Below are positions 60,071 to 64,000 of a stretch of DNA of 64,000 nucleotides, piece by piece. Source of the DNA: Paenibacillus illinoisensis NBRC 15959. Its GTDB lineage: Bacteria > Bacillota > Bacilli > Paenibacillales > Paenibacillaceae. Numbering within the stretch: position 1 is the first letter of the stretch; the number at the start of each line of letters is the position of its first letter. The stretch covers positions 1 through 64,000 of the forward strand of contig NZ_BIME01000011.1 of the NCBI RefSeq assembly GCF_004000925.1, read 5' to 3'. The notes below the pieces were generated by a model that was not told the DNA's origin, ran no database searches, and saw nothing but the letters and a program-made list of their open reading frames with translations. Position numbers and translations under genes: made by a program.

Positions 60071-60185
60071 TTCCTATAGCACTCTAATCTTCCTATAGAA
60101 CTTCAAAGTGCGTTCTTCCAGAATATATCCATCCCTGTTTATAATAGCATCAGCCATGAAGTGTGGCTACCAAACAAGCGCTTGT
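60071..60185. promoter_or_regulatory. Divergent regulatory region with direct repeats and palindrome
   Basis: Plus strand TTCCTATAG occurs at 60071-60079 and 60090-60098 (19 apart), a -10 TATAAT lies at 60140-60145, and a 12-bp perfect palindrome ACAAGCGCTTGT is at 60174-60185 just before the reductase. These are candidate HxlR operators; which one binds is unproved. Confidence 0.45.
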
Positions 60186-60206
60186 AGAAAGGTAGTGAAA
60201 TATAAC

Positions 60207-60788
60207 ATGAACGTATTAGTTGTTGTATCGCATCCGCGGAAAGATTCCCTTACATTTCAGGCCGCCAATCGTTTTGTGCAAGGTCTTACTGAGGCTGGTC
60301 ACGAAGTTGAGATATTGGACTTACATGAAATTGGCTTCGATCCTATTCTCCAAGGCATGGATGAACCAGATTACACCCAACCGAATCAAATGTTTTCCCC
60401 TGAGGTTAAAACAGAGATGGAGCGATTGAAGAAGCATGATGCTGTGGCTTTTGTGTTTCCTCTCTGGTGGTGGCATCTGCCAGCCATGCTGAAAGGGTAT
60501 GTGGATCGTGTCATGAACAACGGGTTTGCCTACGGTTCGAATAAGCTTCACCATCATAAGATTTGGTGGATTGCGCTTTCGGGCGTGACGGAAGACCAGA
60601 TGAAGAAACGAAACTACGATGAATCGATCACGAACCTGCTCAACGTGGGTATTGCAGATTACTGCGGCGTCCCTAACTCCAGCGTTGAATTTCTGTACGA
60701 GACGTTGGATGCCAATCCCGAGCATTATGAGAACCTGCTTAACCAGGCACATCAGTTGGGACTGAATTATGATAAGGACATACGCTAA
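60207..60788 (+). CDS. NAD(P)H-dependent quinone oxidoreductase (flavodoxin-like)
   Basis: About 193 aa flavin reductase: MNVLVVVSHPRKDSLTFQAA start with the phosphate-binding loop, AVAFVFPLWWWHLPAMLKGY near residue 75. Related to MdaB/NQO1-type quinone reductases. The start at 60207 follows GAAAGG; the ORF to 60108 is spurious. Divergent from HxlR, so probably induced by quinone or aldehyde stress. It ends near the converging FusB terminator. Confidence 0.85.
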   Translation: MNVLVVVSHPRKDSLTFQAANRFVQGLTEAGHEVEILDLHEIGFDPILQGMDEPDYTQPNQMFSPEVKTEMERLKKHDAVAFVFPLWWWHLPAMLKGYVDRVMNNGFAYGSNKLHHHKIWWIALSGVTEDQMKKRNYDESITNLLNVGIADYCGVPNSSVEFLYETLDANPEHYENLLNQAHQLGLNYDKDIR

Positions 60789-60838
60789 CCATACGCAAGT
60801 CGGGTAATCGAGACGAGACGCACACGCATAATCAACCC

Positions 60839-60864
60839 AAAAAAGGTCGCTCCAAAGAGCGACC
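60839..60864 (-). terminator. Terminator of the FusB-family gene
   Basis: Minus strand perfect 8-bp stem GGTCGCTC/GAGCGACC with 4-base loop, then TTTTTT. Lies 17 bases past the stop at 60881. Confidence 0.85.
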
Positions 60865-60880
60865 CTGTCTGTTCTAAGCA

Positions 60881-61522
60881 TTATTTTACTGTCGAAAGAA
60901 GAAACTTCTCCAGCATGGTGACGTCAGTGATGCTATGGTTGCAAGCCGTGCTATCCATGCATACGTACTGGCCAATGGAAGCCAAGTTATCCGGCGAATG
61001 CCCCTTCGTCTTCACGTTGAAGAATCCGAGCTCCTGATGGCGATTGCAGAACATACAGTACCCTTTTTTGTTCGTAGCCGTAATCCGTCCCTCGATGCCG
61101 AGAAACTTCTCTTCGTACGGGTACACAATGAACAGGCGATTGGTCGCAATATCCGTCCATCTCAGATAGGTCGTACGTGCGAAATCGACCGTTTCCAGAT
61201 CAGGCAGCTTGAGCTTCTTCGCCTTCGGAAACAGCTTCTGAATCTGCTTCGCCGACACTTGCGGGAATGGAATCAGGAATCCTTCCAACCGGTCCAGATA
61301 ATCCTGCAGCTCATGTGCAGCCTCGTAGGTAGATAACTGCTCCAACAGCTGCTTCTGTTCGGCAGTCAGCTCATCGAAGACTTCTATAGCATTCGTTACG
61401 GCCGTATAACGGACGGTTTCCAGGACTTTGCGATCCGCGACTGTACGCAGCGCTTTGAGCAGGAAATTGGCTTGTTTTGTAATCACATTGAATTGATAAT
61501 TTTGAATAAATGGTGTTTGCAT
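60881..61522 (-). CDS. FusB-family EF-G-binding zinc protein
   Basis: About 213 aa. The fold matches FusB/FusC: a helical N-terminus (ITKQANFLLKALRTV) and a C-terminal zinc domain with four cysteines C156, C159, C188 and C194 (GYCMFC and CMDSTAC). FusB binds EF-G and rescues ribosomes stalled by fusidic acid. The ATG at 61522 is flanked by an RBS hidden in a hairpin with a leader peptide upstream (61520-61659). The GTPase-less EF-G fragment at 18616 shares this ligand type. It probably acts in translation stress; resistance to fusidic acid is inference. Confidence 0.85.
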   Translation of the reverse strand: MQTPFIQNYQFNVITKQANFLLKALRTVADRKVLETVRYTAVTNAIEVFDELTAEQKQLLEQLSTYEAAHELQDYLDRLEGFLIPFPQVSAKQIQKLFPKAKKLKLPDLETVDFARTTYLRWTDIATNRLFIVYPYEEKFLGIEGRITATNKKGYCMFCNRHQELGFFNVKTKGHSPDNLASIGQYVCMDSTACNHSITDVTMLEKFLLSTVK

Positions 61523-61659
61523 GGCTTTCAGCCCCTTATTTTTATTGGTAAAACAAATAAGGTGCAAAGCCTGCGGGATGAAACATTATGTTGCTTTCAG
61601 GGCGATCGATGTTCTTCTCGTCGCGCCCTACACAAAGTCCGCCCCTAATCAGGCTTTGC
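61520..61659 (-). promoter_or_regulatory. Translational attenuator of the FusB-family gene
   Basis: On the minus strand, segment B (GGCTTT and CCTTATTT at 61555-61571) pairs with segment C (AAATAAGG at 61534-61541 and AAAGCC at 61523-61528), hiding the SD AAGGGG (61532-61537) up to the start codon. Segment A (GCAAAGCCTG at 61650-61659) can pair 10 bp with B's CAGGCTTTGC (61564-61573), freeing the SD. Leader ribosomes on the peptide ORF would also disrupt B-C. The fold is inferred, not computed. Confidence 0.7.
61542..61586 (-). CDS. 14-aa leader peptide
   Basis: ORF MFHPAGFAPYLFYQ starts at 61586 and stops at 61542, inside the 5' arm and loop of the RBS-hiding hairpin. Its SD (GAAAG) is weak. 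Its position matches leader peptides of erm, cat and reported fusB attenuators: a stalled ribosome would open the hairpin. The Phe/Tyr/Pro content may matter for stalling. Translation is inferred. Confidence 0.6.
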   Translation of the reverse strand: MFHPAGFAPYLFYQ

Positions 61660-61805
61660 GTAAGGCCGTTCTAGCGAACGAGCAATCCGGCACTGCCAAT
61701 ATTGCCACGGTATAACCCCCAATGCGATAGATGTACCTGAATTATAACAGGATTGGGATTGTATGGGCAACGGAATTTGTTCCAATTCATCGCAATTTGT
61801 ATCGC

Positions 61806-62291
61806 TCACTGCTGATTCTGCGTGGTTATTAGGACCATGTTCTGGCCGTTATTGGATTCCCAATGGATCTCTTTGCCATATGCTTCACTGATGGCTCTTA
61901 GCGGTAAATATACTCTCCCCTCCACCATTACGGTTTTAATCTTTAGTTCAATTTCCTTGTCGAACTCGGTAAAATGGCTTTCTCCCACCTTGAAGGTTAA
62001 CCTTGGCTTTGGGTAATCATCTATGTCTACATATGCAAAAATTACACTTTTAGCTTTGTTATCCCACCATATCCCTTTACCAGGCACAGCGAAATCTAGC
62101 ACACTACTGATATAGACTGGCGAAACCAGTATATGACCTGCAGAGATGATATAATCAGTCCCCTCTACTAACTGGAATGCCTGTTCGTCAATCTTTACTT
62201 CAATCGAGTTTTGATGAGCTTCGGCACTTATTGAATTAGCACTAGTGATAAAAAGAAAAATCGCAATGATGATTAATATTGATTTTTTCAT
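61806..62291 (-). CDS. Exported copper-amine-oxidase-N (stalk) domain protein
   Basis: A 161-aa protein with signal peptide (KKSILIIIAIFLFITSANSI then SAEA) and a stalk domain (IDEQAFQLVEGTDYIISAGH, then VYLPLRAISEAYGKEIHWES) typical of CuAO-N1 proteins in Paenibacillus. It is secreted or wall-associated. GAGGAG precedes the ATG. Role unknown; next to a similar gene at 62430. Confidence 0.82.
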   Translation of the reverse strand: MKKSILIIIAIFLFITSANSISAEAHQNSIEVKIDEQAFQLVEGTDYIISAGHILVSPVYISSVLDFAVPGKGIWWDNKAKSVIFAYVDIDDYPKPRLTFKVGESHFTEFDKEIELKIKTVMVEGRVYLPLRAISEAYGKEIHWESNNGQNMVLITTQNQQ

Positions 62292-62429
62292 TCTATAATC
62301 TCCTCACATTTAGTTAAGTTTCCCTGACTTCCATAATCTTCACGTATTCACGATGCTCAATATGTCAGGTAAGTCTGCCTCCTTCTGCTTCCCCAAATCC
62401 TTTCGTGCCGGGTATTCCTTGTTATGTTA

Positions 62430-63086
62430 CTATCTCACTGCACTAGTAAAACTCGCTTTAAAAATTTGATCATACACATTTGTATACAAATCGTAATACT
62501 CAAGTGCCTGTTTTCTCTCTTGATAGAAAGACTTCAACTTTTCCTTGTCTCCAGTATCGACATAAGCTATCAACTCATGCACTGCTTTTTTGTATGCTTC
62601 TACACTTTTCCAAGCGAGAGAAAAATCAAAAGAACTATAGTCCAATACAGGAGTAAAATTACCCGGATTAATTCCGGCATTCGATTCAGCTTCCTCAATG
62701 AACTCATGTAATTTTGAGAAGTCTGCTGGCTCTTCTAATATCACTTTGCCCATAATATTAACTACTTCTTGGTCGATCTTGTTGAATCTAGTTGTAAATA
62801 CATGATTGAACACATGCATCTCCATTAAATTTCTCGTGTAGAGAAAATAACTATTCACCAGATGGAGTGTTGAGTTTTTATACTCTACTGAAAATCTCGC
62901 ACCTCGAAGAATGTTGGCCGGGATGTACACACGACCATCAATAATTCTGGCTTCTGCATCTGCTTGAGTCTTTAGCTCTTTTTCATTAAATAATATGTCG
63001 ATCTTTTTTGGTGCACTTGTAGCTGTAAAAGCAATGGATGCACTTAATAACGTCAAAGCAAGGGTAACAACCATCATTTTCTTCAC
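62430..63086 (-). CDS. Exported stalk-domain-like protein
   Basis: A 218-aa protein with a signal peptide (KKMMVVTLALTLLSASIAFTATSA) and a short stalk-type domain (IDILFNEKELKTQADAEARI, then GRVYIPANILRG). The C-terminal 130 residues are helical. The GTG start at 63086 follows GGAGAC. It may be a partner or paralogue of the gene at 61806. Function unknown. Confidence 0.68.
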   Translation of the reverse strand: MKKMMVVTLALTLLSASIAFTATSAPKKIDILFNEKELKTQADAEARIIDGRVYIPANILRGARFSVEYKNSTLHLVNSYFLYTRNLMEMHVFNHVFTTRFNKIDQEVVNIMGKVILEEPADFSKLHEFIEEAESNAGINPGNFTPVLDYSSFDFSLAWKSVEAYKKAVHELIAYVDTGDKEKLKSFYQERKQALEYYDLYTNVYDQIFKASFTSAVR

Positions 63087-63186
63087 TTTGTCTCCATCTC
63101 CCTATTAACGAATGACTCACGCTCAGAATCATTTCCCATAGTACCATTTTATTCAAATAAAGGTAATATACTTCTTTTTTCACAAC

Positions 63187-63230
63187 AAAAAGAGCCCCCT
63201 CCCTGGCCTCAGGCCAGTTCAGCAGCTCCC
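63187..63230 (-). terminator. Terminator of the ABC permease transcript
   Basis: Minus strand hairpin with an inner TGGCC/GGCCA stem and outer GAGC/GCTC, followed by TTTTTG. Lies 34 bases past the permease stop. Confidence 0.65.
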
Positions 63231-63263
63231 TTTTCACAACCCTATTCCATCCGCTCCACGCGG

Positions 63264-64000
63264 CTACTCCTTCACAGCCCCCACCACAATCCCCGTTACA
63301 AAGTACCGTTGTAAGAACGGATACACGAGCAGGATCGGCAGCGCGCTGATAAAGATCTGGGACGCCCGAATCGTCCGCTGCGACAGGTTCGCAATCGCTT
63401 CCGGATCAAGCTTCGTCATATCGGCCTGCACGATGATCGTCTGCATGAATGTCGCCAGTGGCAGCTTTTCCGAATCACGGATATAGATAATCCCGTCAAA
63501 ATATGCGTTCCAATGACCAACCATCATAAACAAGGAAACGGTGGCAATGACGGGGACAGAGACAGGCAGGTAGATTTTGATAAACGACTGAAAGTGTCCT
63601 GCTCCATCGATAAATGCAGCCTCCTCCAGATCCTTCGGCACCGTGCGGAAGAAATTCAGCAGCAGGATGATATTGAACACCGCCACTAAGCCCGGCAAAA
63701 TGAGTGCCCACAATGTGTTCATCAGCCCGAGCTTCAGAATCAGGATATAGCCCGGAATGAGGCCTCCGCTGAACAGCATCGTGACAACAAAATACCATAG
63801 ATAGATGTTACGTGCGCGGAACACACGTGTCTCCTTGGAGAGCGCATAGGCAGCAATCGTATTCACGATGAGTGCAAGCCCTGTTCCCAGCACCGTCCGC
63901 TCCACGGACACCCACAGGGAGGACAGGAAATTGGCGTTATCGAACGTCTTGGCATATGCTTCGAGCGTAAATCCAATCGGCCAGAACGTCACCAGACCGG
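63264..64000 (-). CDS. Carbohydrate ABC transporter permease, LplC/YtcP-type (partial)
   Basis: At least 245 aa; the 5' end runs off the window. MalG-type inner-membrane permease with five visible hydrophobic helices and the EAA loop EEAAFIDGAGHFQSFIKIYL. TFWPIGFTLEAYAKTF after the N-terminal helix is a typical signature of Paenibacillus LplC/YtcP permeases, which import oligosaccharides or lipo-sugars with a solute-binding protein. Its companions should lie to the right of the window. A frame-consistent GTG at 63992 exists but the family needs an upstream helix, so the gene is truncated only by the window. Confidence 0.87.
   Translation of the reverse strand, partial: GLVTFWPIGFTLEAYAKTFDNANFLSSLWVSVERTVLGTGLALIVNTIAAYALSKETRVFRARNIYLWYFVVTMLFSGGLIPGYILILKLGLMNTLWALILPGLVAVFNIILLLNFFRTVPKDLEEAAFIDGAGHFQSFIKIYLPVSVPVIATVSLFMMVGHWNAYFDGIIYIRDSEKLPLATFMQTIIVQADMTKLDPEAIANLSQRTIRASQIFISALPILLVYPFLQRYFVTGIVVGAVKE

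Noticed and set aside
61521..61715. 64-aa rightward ORF over the FusB leader
   Set aside because: It is antisense to the leader structure, has no SD, and its sequence follows the RNA inverted repeats.
1..64000. CRISPR array or prophage
   Set aside because: No regularly spaced repeats and no structural, replication or integrase genes of phage were seen.

Overview
This window looks like a chromosomal stretch of a Paenibacillus-like member of the Bacillales. Evidence: strong GGAGG-type ribosome binding sites, frequent TTG and GTG starts, consensus sigma-A promoters, and Gram-positive families (GlcT antiterminator, HssRS/HrtAB, FusB, TmrB-like, LytTR plus DUF3021, copper-amine-oxidase-N stalk proteins, an LplC/YtcP-type sugar ABC permease). 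No tRNA, rRNA, CRISPR array, transposase, integrase or phage structural gene was seen. All calls come from reading the sequence; no database search was run.

Layout. 1-285: tandem strong leftward promoters, probably for a stable-RNA operon just outside the left edge, then a leftward terminator. 383-20336: an almost unbroken leftward run of small stand-alone enzymes (HIT, Nudix, HD, inositol-phosphatase, APH, GNAT, cytidine deaminase, ANT(9)/AadA-like, PhzF, peptidase S51, histidine phosphatase, methyltransferase, HAD, isochorismatase, DinB), a LytTR/DUF3021 pair, and a three-gene unit with an ABC-type ATPase and an elongation factor G lacking its GTPase half. 20514-23650: a rightward, GC-richer PTS operon (GlcT, EIIA, EIICB) behind its own RNA antiterminator. 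23693-35690: leftward genes for a GtrA-type glycosyltransferase with a phosphodiester glycosidase, a radical SAM protein, PdxH, kinases and hydrolases. 35729-39643: hssR-hssS-hrtB-hrtA haem-stress genes with an HssR-like box before hrtB. 39824-41018: a CDF metal exporter behind a consensus promoter and an ArsR-type operator. 41131-59339: another leftward run rich in GNAT and Nudix proteins with TmrB-like, beta-lactamase-like, CHAP and CdiI-like immunity proteins. 59577-60788: divergent HxlR regulator and quinone reductase. 60839-61659: a FusB-family EF-G-binding protein behind a leader peptide and RBS-sequestering hairpins. 61806-64000: two stalk-domain proteins and the 3' part of a sugar ABC permease.

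How the genes may work together. Most are single cytoplasmic enzymes that modify or hydrolyse small molecules, many from families that include antibiotic-inactivating members. They sit beside export systems for haem (HrtAB) and metals (CDF) and a ribosome-protection factor (FusB family). The most unusual item is the intact ORF for EF-G domains III-V at 18616-19611, which corresponds to the part of EF-G that FusB proteins contact. Several genes are visibly decaying: two Nudix genes, one GNAT gene, one small membrane gene and a rightward remnant at 30.5 kb. This fits a region of high gain and loss.
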